Counted from the first letter of the stretch, positions 1 to 9,492 are shown. The stretch: DNA of 24,494 nt from Candidatus Omnitrophota bacterium (GCA_022013205.1 JAKLQT010000063.1:1-24494); one strand, 5' to 3'. The notes: generated by a model from the letters alone, not told the origin. Numbers and translations are program-made.

Positions 1-37
1 AAAGTCGCATATACCGCATCTTCATCAATTAATTAGA

Positions 38-63
38 ACCGTCCCCTTTTACCGTCCCCTTTT
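38..63. repeat. 13-bp tandem duplication (ACCGTCCCCTTTT x2)
   Basis: Two exact back-to-back copies of ACCGTCCCCTTTT lie just beyond the 3' end of the recombinase gene. The preceding ATTAGAACCGT also occurs at 24063-24073. From memory, similar AAAAGGGGACGGT-type motifs are common interspersed repeats near IS200-like or REP-associated transposases, but no such transposase is visible here. The function is unknown. Confidence 0.6.
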
Positions 64-67
64 ACTT

Positions 68-654
68 TTAAATTTTTGCGATATCTTTTTTAAGATCGCC
101 TATCGAAATCTTTAAATATACCATTGGCCGTCTGATGAGCAAAGCCTTGTGGATTCAAGCCGGTTATGCCGTAAAAAGCGGCTAACCTTTTCAAGCGGAA
201 GCCCGCCATCAAGCAAATGGGTAGCCCTTGAGCGCCTAAAGCTATGTGTGGTGATTCTTTTCTTTATCCCAATTCTCCGGGCATTATCTTTTATTGATCT
301 ATAAATTTGAATTCGGGATAAACTCCCGCCTTTTTGCGATCGGATAAGGTAATCTTTTGGCTTTAGTTTGTTTTCCCGGGTCCATTGACTAATTGATTTT
401 ATAAGCTGTTCCGGAATATGGACTAATTCGGGATCATCAGATTTTTTTGATTGCCACAAAGTAAGGTTGCCGGTCTTTATATTTATGTCTTTGATTTTTA
501 TAGCGGCCATTTCGCTTACCCTGAGGGCGCACCAGTAAAGCATGGAGATCATCAGCTCATCTCTGCGGGAGATTCCTGGATTGTTTAAAATTTGGCCTAT
601 TTCGGCCTTTGTAAGCCATTCTTTGGAGTATTTTGTTTTGGGTTTTTTGGCCAT
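68..654 (-). pseudogene. Tyrosine recombinase (integrase), catalytic tyrosine out of frame
   Basis: This encodes the catalytic domain of a phage/Xer-type tyrosine recombinase, which cuts and rejoins DNA through a covalent tyrosine intermediate. I place the start at ATG 654 (MAKKPKTKYSKEW); the frame stays open to a TTG at 747. Visible active-site residues are the Arg in CALRVSE, a Lys in QSKKSDD, the HSFRRSR box and the His of RHNRLEST. The open frame then ends at 112 with an atypical tail (RLCSSDGQWYI) that lacks the expected tyrosine. A different frame encodes VYLKISIGDLKKDIAKI and stops at 68-70, which is a canonical recombinase C-terminus. Joining EST directly to MVYLKIS would restore the usual His-to-Tyr spacing if about 23 nt (125-147) were removed. 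There is no N-terminal core-binding domain. It is either a decayed integrase or a sequence with a local error. Confidence 0.72.
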
Positions 655-742
655 AATGTAACAATTAACGATTTTTGGCCGTTTTTGCTTGCTGTTTACA
701 GCCTTTACAGGTATAAATATATCAGAATATCCGGAAAAACGC

Positions 743-770
743 AACAAAAGAACTAAATTGTTGTATTTTT
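743..770. repeat. 28-bp direct repeat, left copy
   Basis: The copy begins AACAAAAGAAC and ends TTGTTGTATTTTT. It matches 9613-9640 at 26 of 28 positions in the same orientation, and the similarity stops sharply at both edges. It lies between the recombinase gene and the PorV-OmpA gene, on the upstream side of the recombinase. It could be an attachment-like site for a mobile segment, or a regulatory element shared by two minus-strand transcription units. Confidence 0.6.
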
Positions 771-827
771 GGGGTCAGTTAATAGGCGACTTTATAACTT
801 ATCCTCCCATGATTTCTTTGCAAGAGC

Positions 828-865
828 AGATGATAGATTTTCCATTTTCTTGAGAACTATCATCT
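828..865. repeat. Inverted repeat with 9-bp perfect arms
   Basis: AGATGATAG at 828-836 pairs perfectly with CTATCATCT at 857-865 across a 20-nt loop, 26 nt beyond the stop codon of the PorV-OmpA gene. There is no T-run after the stem in the transcribed direction, so it is not a canonical intrinsic terminator. It may stabilise the 3' end of the transcript. Confidence 0.45.
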
Positions 866-890
866 AAGTAAACTAGCTTTAGAAGTGCGT

Positions 891-2285
891 CTATTTGTGA
901 ATAATAATTTCTACACGTCTATTTTTTGCTCGGCCTTCTTCGGTGTTATTGGTTGCTATTGGAGTTGTTGAACCATAGCCAAGGCCATAAAATATGTCCC
1001 GAGGCAAAATCTTATTATTTACAAAATAATCTACTACCGCCTGCGCCCTATTAGTGGATAGTTTTCTATTAAAAGCGGTATCCCCTTTGTTGTCTGTATG
1101 TCCGTATACTTCAACTTTCTTACTTTTCATTACTAAGATTAAATCTGCAATTTTATCTAAAAGAGGATAAATATCTTTTTTTAATTCATGTCGTTCAGAA
1201 TCAAAGTAAATGGCTTTTTCAGTTGCTGTAATATATGTTTCCTGTGGGTTGCCGCCTTCTTTAATCTCGATCCCGGATGATTTTTTAACATTTTCGATGG
1301 CATCAACAATAGCAGTATCTTCTTCTGGTTTATTAATTACAGTTATGGAAGAGACAACAGTTTCTATTTGTTTAGAGGTAGCCTTAGGAGCTTTTTGACC
1401 CCATAGCATAGTTACGCTTAATCGGTGAGTAGAGCCTAATTCTCGAAAGGGCACAAAGGCATAATCAAAACTTAAGTTATTGTATAAGTAACCCATACCA
1501 GCTGTTATACCTGGACCGTCATCGTTTCGTGTATTATATCCGAGACGAACAGGAAATGACTCATTGAAAATTCTCTCCATGCCAATTGCAAATAAGAAGT
1601 CTTCACTTCGCTCTTTCATCAAATCTATCGAAATAGTATTTTGCCTAAATGCATAGGCTGATCCAATTCGAATCGCAAGAGGCATATCCTCCGTTTCGCT
1701 TTCAAATTTTATAGCAGGCCCAAGATTCTGGATAACTCCTGATAGGCATAATCCCTTAATAGACCTTAGGGCATACAATACCCCTAAATCAATCCCAAAA
1801 CCCTCTCCAGAGACATTATCGATGGTTTCTCGTATAAATTTAACTGCTCCACCAACGTAAAGTTTATCTGTTAATTTATATCCATAGCCTAAACTTAAGG
1901 CTAAATCATTAGCGTTAAAATCACCGAGGCCGGTACCTGCTTGATTTGAAATAGTTGTGTTTTTAATTGAACCATAATTAAGGTAATTTACACTACCACC
2001 CCATCCAATAGGCGAAGCATATCCAAGGTATTCTTGAGTTATATCTTGAAAATATTGATTATGCATAAAGGTAGCATTATGTTTTTTTATACCGGCAAGT
2101 CCTGCTGGATTATAAAGCAGTGCGTTTGCATCTGTTGCAAGACTGGAGTATGCTCCACTTAGAGCAACTGCACGCGCATTCGCGTCCATAAATAAAAAAT
2201 TAAATGGCTCTGCTCCAGCAGAAGAAGCTTTGACTATTTGCGGAAACACTAGTATTAAGAAAAATAAGACGCGTATAATCTTCAT
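891..2285 (-). CDS. PorV-like outer-membrane beta-barrel fused to OmpA peptidoglycan-binding domain
   Basis: The 464-residue protein starts with a signal peptide (MKIIRVLFFLILVFPQIVKA). Residues about 22-295 match the PorV/PorQ (UPF0164) style of barrel, with the N-terminal signature NARAVALSGAYSSLATDANALLYNPAGL and repeated aromatic amphipathic strands. A Thr/Ser/Lys-rich linker of about 55 residues leads to an OmpA/Pal domain (about 352-464) carrying GHTDNKGD, a TNRAQAVVDYF helix and the C-terminal NRRVEI, the residues that bind diaminopimelate in peptidoglycan. In Bacteroidetes type IX secretion, PorV escorts cargo bearing a C-terminal sorting domain at the outer membrane. The gene immediately upstream encodes exactly such a cargo and overlaps this one by ATGA, which implies translational coupling. 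The barrel-OmpA fusion would tether the shuttle to the cell wall. Family assignment is firm; the role in secretion is inferred. Confidence 0.85.
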   Translation of the reverse strand: MKIIRVLFFLILVFPQIVKASSAGAEPFNFLFMDANARAVALSGAYSSLATDANALLYNPAGLAGIKKHNATFMHNQYFQDITQEYLGYASPIGWGGSVNYLNYGSIKNTTISNQAGTGLGDFNANDLALSLGYGYKLTDKLYVGGAVKFIRETIDNVSGEGFGIDLGVLYALRSIKGLCLSGVIQNLGPAIKFESETEDMPLAIRIGSAYAFRQNTISIDLMKERSEDFLFAIGMERIFNESFPVRLGYNTRNDDGPGITAGMGYLYNNLSFDYAFVPFRELGSTHRLSVTMLWGQKAPKATSKQIETVVSSITVINKPEEDTAIVDAIENVKKSSGIEIKEGGNPQETYITATEKAIYFDSERHELKKDIYPLLDKIADLILVMKSKKVEVYGHTDNKGDTAFNRKLSTNRAQAVVDYFVNNKILPRDIFYGLGYGSTTPIATNNTEEGRAKNRRVEIIIHK

Positions 2286-5200
2286 CTTATCACCGCCACT
2301 TTTCTAACAATGGTTTCCTGTCCAGGACTTGATATAACTGCAATATAAATTCCTGAGGCAACATCTTTGCCGCTATCATTTTTAACATCCCATTGTATTT
2401 TCCCAGATGAAGCTGTTGATCCAAACTTAGCAACTAGTTGTCCAGTTACAGTATAAATTTTAATATCCACAGAAGCGGGCAAATTATCAAATAGTATTCC
2501 GGAATTTAAGTTTCCGAAAGCATATGCAATGCCAGTGTCTGAATTATTGTCATTCGGCTTAAAGGGATTAGGGTAAACGTTAATGTTATCCAGTGTTGAT
2601 GCTAATGTCGCAAATAAAGCAAAGAAACTAAAATGGGTGGTTTGTCCTCTAACAGTTTTATTAGATCTGTCTCTGGTTGAAACAATATCTTTTTTCCATG
2701 GTCCCGCGAGAGTTTCAGCGGAATACATTTCTAATTTATCAGCTCTAACTGTTGTGCCGTCAACTATGCCATCGTTATTAGTATCTTCGTAGGAAAGGGT
2801 TATAGATGCAGATTTACCATTAGATAATATAGTTTGGCTGTTTGAAAGACTTACTTCAGTTATTAATCCCGAAGTGTCTACACCGTCAGGCACAGAAGGG
2901 AAAGAAACTGGATTGTTAGTTACTGAAATACTAACTGTTGATATATTTAAAGCTTCAGCGGGTAATTCCACTTTAGTTAATTGGGTTGAGGCCTCATCCG
3001 CTGTTTGAATTGTGTTTGAAACAGTATTATAAATTCTTTGCTGCTTTTTTACTTGTCCCCCTCCAAGACTGCTTTCACTTATATCTGGATCAACTGTATC
3101 AGCACTAATTGTAATAGCCGGAGGAGTTGAATCTGTATTATTTCCAGTGTCGGTTGCTACTGCCCTTAAATCATAGTTTGTTTGTGCTAGAGTTGTAAGA
3201 TCCCAATGCACAAAGTAGGGCGAATCTGTGTCGGGATTTAAATGATTAATATTAGCAGCTAGAATATCCGTCCAAATTGTTGAGGTGGAAGCTTTGTATT
3301 GGAAAGTAACTTTTTGTATTTGAGATATTTCCCCAGAAATGGGTTCTGCCATTACGGTGACTCTGTTGCCAGAAACTTTTTTGCCGGATTGTGGGATTTT
3401 AATAGCTGTTCTTATCCCGCTGAGTGTGTCTGTTGAGGAAGCTGAGGCTAAAACATGCGTATTTAATTCAGGCACCCCGCAGGTTGTGTAGGCGCGCAAA
3501 GTAAATTTATATGATGAGCTAGAGGCTAACACATCCGTAGTATAAGTGGTTTCAGTTGATGTAAGGATTGCAATTGGATTTAAGTAATCGACTGTTCCAG
3601 TTCCACTATCATAGAATAATCGGTAATGAGTGGTTTCTTCTGAAGGAGAAGGGTCCCAAGTTAACTTAATTGCATTCCCGGTTAAGCTTACGGCTGTAAG
3701 GTTGCCTGGAGGGTAAACTGGACCGGGACCGTTTATAAATACTTCTAAGGTTGAATCAAACACGGTCGCAGTAGATTCCTGGTTATAATTTTTAATTCTG
3801 AAATAGTAACTTGTGCAAGCGAGCAAATTAGTCGATGTGTGCGACGTTGTAGAAGAAGTAAAGTTATCATCAAAAACAGAACTGCTTGTGGAGTATTGCA
3901 ATTCAGAAAGTGTGTAACTTGGATTAGAGTTTGAATCCCAGTTTACGATAGCACTACTAATATAAATAGCGCTGGCATTTGTTCCTGTTGGAGGATTTGC
4001 CAAAGTCCATGTTGGAGTATCTTTATATAGCAGATATGAGGATTCTGTTCCGATATGATTTTCGCTGCGTATACGGATTTTATATGGGTAGTTAGGTAAT
4101 AACCCATAGAAGGTTGTGAAATTCAAAAGAGTATTACTTGAAGAATAAATTGTAGAAAAGTCATTTGTAGAAATTTGCGCTTCATACAAAGTATTTGAAG
4201 GGTTTCCATTCGCAAGCCAATTAACCGTTGTGGATGTGGCATATACATTGGTTATTCCTGGCGTAGATATAGCTGGAATCATTGCCAAAGTATAAGTTGG
4301 GGTATCGCTAAGTAAAACATATGATGATTCCCCTCCTATAGTATCTACGCTACGGATACGGATTTTATGCGGATAATTAGGCAGCAAACTATAGACAGTT
4401 GTAGAAGTTAAAAGAGTATTGCTTGAAGAATAAATTGTAGAAAAATCATTTGTTGAAAGTTGGACTTCATATGTAGTGTCTGTTTGATTCCCATTTGCAG
4501 ACCAAGTTATAGAAAGCTGTGTTGTTTCAATTCCAGTTGCTTCAAGGTTTGCCGGAGTTGACGGAGGTGTTGTTGTGCTCCCTATATACAAATAATCAGT
4601 TTGAACACTATTGCTGTTTATAGCTGATACTCGTAAATAATAAGTGCTACTTGGACTTAATAGTCCTGCAATGGTCGCATTTGTATTGTAAGTATCACTA
4701 CTACTTTCAATTGAAGTAAAAGATGCTGATAGGGCTGCCTCTGTACGGTAAAGAGTTGTGGTTGAATGGTTGTCATTAGAAAGCCAATTGACTGTAGCAG
4801 AAGTTAAATATACATCACTTATGCCCTGCGGTGAGGTGGCAGGTATCATGGCTAAAGTGTAAGTTGGGGTATCGCTATGGAGAAGGTATGACGATTCTAT
4901 TCCAATGGAATTTATACTGTGAATACGAATTTTGTGAGAATAATTTGGAAGCAGGCTATAGAAAGTTGCAGAAGTCAAAAGAGTATTACTTGAAGAATAA
5001 ATTGTAAAGAAGTCATTTGTAGAAATTTGCGCTTCATATAAAGTTGTTGAAGGGTTGGTATTTGTAGACCAGGTTATGGAAAATTGAGTTGTTTCAATAC
5101 TTGAAACTTCAGAGTTTGATGGAATCGCTGGAGCTGTTATTGTGCTGCCAATATATAAATAATCGGTTTGAATGCTACTTCCATTTATGGCTGCAACTCG

Positions 5201-8200
5201 GAAGTGATAGGTGGTGTTTGGGGTTAACCCTCCAATAGTCGCATTTGCATTGTAAGTATAGCTACTACTTTCAATCGAAGTAAAAGATGCTGACAGGGCT
5301 GCTTCTGTACGGTAAAGAGTTGTGTCTGCAGGATTGCCGTTGGCAAGCCAGTTTACAGTTGCGGATGTTGCGTATACATTATTTATTCCTTGTCCTGATG
5401 TGGTTGGAATCATTGCCAAAGTATAAGTGGATATTTCAATCGACTCAGAAGTTTCAATCCCGAGACTATTGCGAGCTTTAGCTTTAAAGGTATATTGGGT
5501 ATTCGGCGTAAGTTCGGTATAAACTTGTGATACTCCGGGGTCATAAACTTCATTCTTGTTAATAGATAACATTCCTCCTATTGCATAAATCTTCCCATTT
5601 AATGCAACTGCAATATGATGCTCTCTTGGTGTTGGCATAAGCGCTCTGGTTTGCCATGTGTCAGAAAGAGGATCATACTCTTCATTTACATCCATACCTA
5701 AGCCATCTCCGCTTTTCTGACCTCCTATAACGTATATCTTACCTCCAACCATTGCTGCGGCTAAAGCATTCCTTGGAGTTGGGAGAGGTGATTTGGTTTC
5801 CCACGAATCTAATATAGGGTCATACTCCTCATTTTTTGGGGAATACCCATTTGCATCTTGGCCACCTATAACGTATATCTTTCCGTTTACAGTTACAGCC
5901 ACAGGTGTATAGCGTGCCGTAGGGAGGTTTGCATGGGTGGTCCAAATATCTGTTCCAACTGAGTAGGATATATTTCTATTTACTTTTCCAGGTTGTCCAT
6001 CCAAACCACCAAAAGTATATATTCTGGCATTAAATGAAGCTGCGCCAAAAGAGCTATTGCGTGAAGACATAACTGCATTAGTTGTTGTCCAAGAGTCAGA
6101 TATGGGATCATAAGAGTTATTTATATCTTGATAATTCCCTTCTTGATTTAATCCTCCTATTGCAAAAATTTTGTTTCCTAATAAAACGGTTGAAAGACTA
6201 TGTCTTCCTAATTGCATAGTTGTTTTGGTTGTCCAAGTGTTTGTTATAGGGTCATATTCATCATTTCTGTTATAGGTAACTCCTGAGCTTACTCCTCCCA
6301 TAGCATAAATTTTTCCATTATATGCTGCGCCACCCAAATAATAACGACCAGATGGCATATCAGCTTTTTCTGTCCAAATATTTCCATTACGCCAAGAGGC
6401 GTAAGCATTATCTTTTGCAACAACTACACCTGAAAGCCCAGTCTCAAGACGAGAGAACCCTGTTGGAGCATATGCGGATGCAATAATCGTACTTGCTGAA
6501 ACTTCATCAAAGAATATAGATGTTGGCGTTTCAATCATCGTTAGAATTGTAGCACCATTGGATAATGGGCTGTAATTCCCATTTACATCTTTAGTCCATG
6601 CGCGGAGATAGTAAGTAGTATTTGCTAATAAATCAGTTAATTCTAAATATCGAGTGGTTTCGGGTGTTACTCCGGTCGTTGATAATAAAACTTGAGCTGA
6701 AGCCGTCGACCAAAATAACTCATTAACAGCATCTTCGGCTGAAGATGAATACTGAATAGTAAAAGTAGAGTTATTTAAAGTTCCAATATTTCCATCTTCT
6801 CCTGGAGAGGTCCAAGAAAGATTAATATTTCCTGCAGAAGGTGATACTGCGGTTAAATCTGAAATAGCATTTGGCGGAATACCGATAGAAAGTAATTCTG
6901 CAGAAGAAAGAGCGGTGCTACCATTGTATCCCCCGCAGATTAATAATTTTCCGCTAGATAATAAAGTCGCAGTATGACGTTGTCTCGTCGCATCCATAGC
7001 TCCTACAGTGGAAAATGACCCGTCAGATGGATCATATAATTCCGCAGAGGAAAAAGTTATGCTGCCATTGTATCCTCCGGATATTAACACTTCACCGTTA
7101 AGCAACAATGTCGCAGTATGGAGATATCTCGCAGCGTTCAGTGAACCTGTAGCGGCAAATGTTCCAGTGTTTGGATCGTATAATTCTGAGGAGGAAAGTG
7201 TTGTACTGCCACTATATCCACCCACCACTAATACCTTTCCATTTGGTAATAATATAGAAGTATGAAGTTCTCTGGTAGTGCTCATTGAACCTGTAGCGGT
7301 AAAAGTCCCCGTATTTGGATCGTATAACTCAGCAGAGGAAAGGGCTACACTATCATTCCATCCACCAGATATCAGTACCTTTCCGTTAGGCAGCAATGTT
7401 GCGGTATACTGTTGCCGTATTGCATTCATTGACCCTGTTGCGGAAAATGTCCCAGAATTTGGGTCGTATAACTCAGCAGAGGAAAGAGTTCCGCTTTCAC
7501 CATATCCACCTGCCACTAATACCTTTCCATTTGGTAACAATGTAGCAGTAAAATTTGTTCTCACAGTGCTCATTGAACCTGTAGTGGCAAATGATCCAGT
7601 ATTTGGATCGTATAACTCAGCAGCGGAAAAAGTTGTGCCCGCACCATTTTCCCCACCAACTATCAATATTTTCCCATTAGGTAGCAAGGTTGCAGTATGA
7701 AATCTTCTCGCTGTAATCATTGAATTTATGGGTGTAAATGTTCCAGCGGAGGGGTCATATAACTCAGCAGATGCAAGAGCTACGCTGTTAGTCCATCCTC
7801 CCACCGCTAATACCTTTCCATTTGACAGTGATGTAGCAGTATGTATGTATCTTCCCTCATTCATTGAAAAAAGACTCACATCTGGAGCATCTGTTTCGCT
7901 TATAGGTGTTCCTGTAGCTTCGGTATTATAAGAATCCTGTGCTTCAAAATAATAGGTGTAATCCGTTCCGGTTGAAACTAAAACTTTTGAATAGGTATAG
8001 AGTTTACCGTCTGTATAAGTTGTATCCCCCGCATCCGTTTCAGCCATAGCAAACGGACTGCCTGATATTTCAGAACCACCTTTCTTTATATGAATTTTTG
8101 GATAACCTGAATTTGGAGCATCATCATCTGAATCAGTATACTTCGTCCTAAATACAAAATTTGTATTGGGGCTGCCAGCTTCAGGATTTAAGCCGTCAGA

Positions 8201-9484
8201 GGTGTAATTAGTTTCTTCTGTCCAGGCGAGAGTAGGACTGTAATTTATTTCCCACTTTGTAAGAAAGAAGTCTGAAGTACCGGTAAGTGCTCCATCTAGG
8301 TCTCCTTGAGTACCTCCGGTTACATAAACATTTCCTGATGTGGAGACTGCGACAGAATAACCATAATCGGAATCTGCTGCGATAGGATCTGTTGAACCCC
8401 ACTGCTTAGTCCATTGCTTCTCTCCTGCAGCATTATATTTCGTGAGGATAGCGTCCCCTGAACTGGGCCATGGGTTTATGTTTCCATCAAGATTGCCGTT
8501 TGTATAACCGGTAACATAAATATTACCTGTTGCTTTATCTATTGCTACGCCTTTTCCTATATCTGAAGCAGAAGTTCCCCATTGCTTAGTCCACTGTTGT
8601 ACGCCTGAAGAATTATACTTGGTAAGAACGATATCTGCAAACCCAGCATTGACTCCATCTAAATTACCATATGTATCACCAACAACATAAATATATCCAG
8701 CTGTATCTACTGCAACTCCATATCCAGTATCAGCATCATTTGTTCCCCATTGTTTGCTCCACTCTTTTACACCGGAGGAATTACATTTAATGATGAAAAA
8801 GTCTGAGTTGCCAAGGGCTGTATTTCCATCGAGTTCAGCATGAACCTGCCCTGTGATGTAAATATTGCTGGAAGAATCTGAAACAATTGAAAATCCTATA
8901 TCGCCAAGAGATGTTCCCCATTGCTTGCTCCATTGTTTTGTGCCATCTGAATCATATTTTGTTAAAAATATATCAGAGAGTCCTAATGAAGTATTTCCAT
9001 CTAAATCACCATTCGTAATTCCTGTAATATAAATATACCCAGCAGTATCTACTGCAACTCCATAGCCTTGATCAGTATCGGGTGTTCCCCATTGCTTCGT
9101 CCATTGCTTAACTCCGGACGAATTGTATTTGGTAAGAAAAATATCAATACCACCGGAACTTATATTCCCGTCTAAATCTCCATTACCCTCTCCAGTCACA
9201 TATATGTTACCCGAATTGTCTGTGGTAACTGCTTGTGCTAGGGCATCCACGGCCAAAGTTTGAGTCCACTGTTCAACACCTACTGAATTATATTTACTAA
9301 GCAAAATTCCGGGATAGCCTGTCACATAAATATCTCCAGTAGAGGTATCTATTGCTACCCCTTTGCCATAATCCGAACCCCCATCTCCCCATTGCCGAGT
9401 CCAATCTTTCATGTGTATTTCACTAGAAAAAGATATGGCGGAGAAAATTGTAATGAGTAAAAAAATTTGAAATATTTTTTTCAT
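2282..9484 (-). CDS. Giant exported multi-propeller/fibronectin-III protein with C-terminal FlgD/T9SS-like sorting domain
   Basis: This is a 2,400-residue surface or secreted protein. I chose ATG 9484 because MKKIFQIFLLITIFSAISFS is a good signal peptide; an in-frame ATG at 9523 adds 13 polar residues ahead of it. Order of parts (approximate residues): seven SBBP repeats (27-412; QWGT, GNIYVTG, GDLDG); an Ig-like segment (415-545); seven kelch-type repeats of 48 residues (540-867; AELYDPNTGTF, LLPNGKVLV.GGY); an FN3 domain (872-982); an FN3 split by six kelch repeats (987-1352, kelch at 1030-1315); tandem FN3 modules (1354-1916); another FN3 (1922-2022); Ig-like modules; and a C-terminal domain (2300-2400) with NVYPNPFKP, a GKIQWD motif and a final VRKVAVIR. 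The last is typical of FlgD-like/type IX sorting domains. It is first in a two-gene unit with the PorV-OmpA gene. The Ser/Thr/Asn-rich composition suits an adhesin or cell-surface scaffold; the ligand is unknown. Confidence 0.88.
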   Translation of the reverse strand: MKKIFQIFLLITIFSAISFSSEIHMKDWTRQWGDGGSDYGKGVAIDTSTGDIYVTGYPGILLSKYNSVGVEQWTQTLAVDALAQAVTTDNSGNIYVTGEGNGDLDGNISSGGIDIFLTKYNSSGVKQWTKQWGTPDTDQGYGVAVDTAGYIYITGITNGDLDGNTSLGLSDIFLTKYDSDGTKQWSKQWGTSLGDIGFSIVSDSSSNIYITGQVHAELDGNTALGNSDFFIIKCNSSGVKEWSKQWGTNDADTGYGVAVDTAGYIYVVGDTYGNLDGVNAGFADIVLTKYNSSGVQQWTKQWGTSASDIGKGVAIDKATGNIYVTGYTNGNLDGNINPWPSSGDAILTKYNAAGEKQWTKQWGSTDPIAADSDYGYSVAVSTSGNVYVTGGTQGDLDGALTGTSDFFLTKWEINYSPTLAWTEETNYTSDGLNPEAGSPNTNFVFRTKYTDSDDDAPNSGYPKIHIKKGGSEISGSPFAMAETDAGDTTYTDGKLYTYSKVLVSTGTDYTYYFEAQDSYNTEATGTPISETDAPDVSLFSMNEGRYIHTATSLSNGKVLAVGGWTNSVALASAELYDPSAGTFTPINSMITARRFHTATLLPNGKILIVGGENGAGTTFSAAELYDPNTGSFATTGSMSTVRTNFTATLLPNGKVLVAGGYGESGTLSSAELYDPNSGTFSATGSMNAIRQQYTATLLPNGKVLISGGWNDSVALSSAELYDPNTGTFTATGSMSTTRELHTSILLPNGKVLVVGGYSGSTTLSSSELYDPNTGTFAATGSLNAARYLHTATLLLNGEVLISGGYNGSITFSSAELYDPSDGSFSTVGAMDATRQRHTATLLSSGKLLICGGYNGSTALSSAELLSIGIPPNAISDLTAVSPSAGNINLSWTSPGEDGNIGTLNNSTFTIQYSSSAEDAVNELFWSTASAQVLLSTTGVTPETTRYLELTDLLANTTYYLRAWTKDVNGNYSPLSNGATILTMIETPTSIFFDEVSASTIIASAYAPTGFSRLETGLSGVVVAKDNAYASWRNGNIWTEKADMPSGRYYLGGAAYNGKIYAMGGVSSGVTYNRNDEYDPITNTWTTKTTMQLGRHSLSTVLLGNKIFAIGGLNQEGNYQDINNSYDPISDSWTTTNAVMSSRNSSFGAASFNARIYTFGGLDGQPGKVNRNISYSVGTDIWTTHANLPTARYTPVAVTVNGKIYVIGGQDANGYSPKNEEYDPILDSWETKSPLPTPRNALAAAMVGGKIYVIGGQKSGDGLGMDVNEEYDPLSDTWQTRALMPTPREHHIAVALNGKIYAIGGMLSINKNEVYDPGVSQVYTELTPNTQYTFKAKARNSLGIETSESIEISTYTLAMIPTTSGQGINNVYATSATVNWLANGNPADTTLYRTEAALSASFTSIESSSYTYNANATIGGLTPNTTYHFRVAAINGSSIQTDYLYIGSTITAPAIPSNSEVSSIETTQFSITWSTNTNPSTTLYEAQISTNDFFTIYSSSNTLLTSATFYSLLPNYSHKIRIHSINSIGIESSYLLHSDTPTYTLAMIPATSPQGISDVYLTSATVNWLSNDNHSTTTLYRTEAALSASFTSIESSSDTYNTNATIAGLLSPSSTYYLRVSAINSNSVQTDYLYIGSTTTPPSTPANLEATGIETTQLSITWSANGNQTDTTYEVQLSTNDFSTIYSSSNTLLTSTTVYSLLPNYPHKIRIRSVDTIGGESSYVLLSDTPTYTLAMIPAISTPGITNVYATSTTVNWLANGNPSNTLYEAQISTNDFSTIYSSSNTLLNFTTFYGLLPNYPYKIRIRSENHIGTESSYLLYKDTPTWTLANPPTGTNASAIYISSAIVNWDSNSNPSYTLSELQYSTSSSVFDDNFTSSTTSHTSTNLLACTSYYFRIKNYNQESTATVFDSTLEVFINGPGPVYPPGNLTAVSLTGNAIKLTWDPSPSEETTHYRLFYDSGTGTVDYLNPIAILTSTETTYTTDVLASSSSYKFTLRAYTTCGVPELNTHVLASASSTDTLSGIRTAIKIPQSGKKVSGNRVTVMAEPISGEISQIQKVTFQYKASTSTIWTDILAANINHLNPDTDSPYFVHWDLTTLAQTNYDLRAVATDTGNNTDSTPPAITISADTVDPDISESSLGGGQVKKQQRIYNTVSNTIQTADEASTQLTKVELPAEALNISTVSISVTNNPVSFPSVPDGVDTSGLITEVSLSNSQTILSNGKSASITLSYEDTNNDGIVDGTTVRADKLEMYSAETLAGPWKKDIVSTRDRSNKTVRGQTTHFSFFALFATLASTLDNINVYPNPFKPNDNNSDTGIAYAFGNLNSGILFDNLPASVDIKIYTVTGQLVAKFGSTASSGKIQWDVKNDSGKDVASGIYIAVISSPGQETIVRKVAVIR
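3995..5430 (-). repeat. Higher-order FN3 repeat inside the giant gene (about 565-bp period)
   Basis: Within the coding sequence, the peptide YTLAMIP recurs at coding positions near 5420, 4858 and 4292, about 188 residues apart. Each full unit contains two different FN3 modules. Module A carries TLYRTEAALSASFTSIESSS and QTDYLYIGST. Module B carries QISTNDF.TIYSSSNTLL and LLPNY..KIRI. The third unit is short (about 95 residues) and switches from the start of module A straight into the end of module B. DNA identity between copies is high enough that blocks are nearly the same base for base. Confidence 0.8.
6885..7865 (-). repeat. Seven 144-bp kelch repeats inside the giant gene
   Basis: This coding tandem array has a 48-residue unit (AELYDP..G.F...GSM...R..HTATLLPNGKVL..GGY). 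The DNA phase is kept: the matching CGTATAACTCAGCAG segments at about 7320 and 7464 lie 144 bp apart. Seven repeats equal one closed propeller. The high nucleotide similarity suggests recent expansion or gene conversion and is a likely spot for assembly or length variation. Confidence 0.8.
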
Positions 9485-9492
9485 AAATTCAC

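Noticed and set aside
100..150. CTGATGAG motif resembling a hammerhead ribozyme core
   Set aside because: No GAAA core or matching stems at the right spacing, and the bases lie inside recombinase coding sequence.
5287..8402. Several 60-140 residue frames within the giant gene
   Set aside because: They are shadows: the tandem repeats keep the opposite or alternate frame open and produce repetitive, signal-less peptides.
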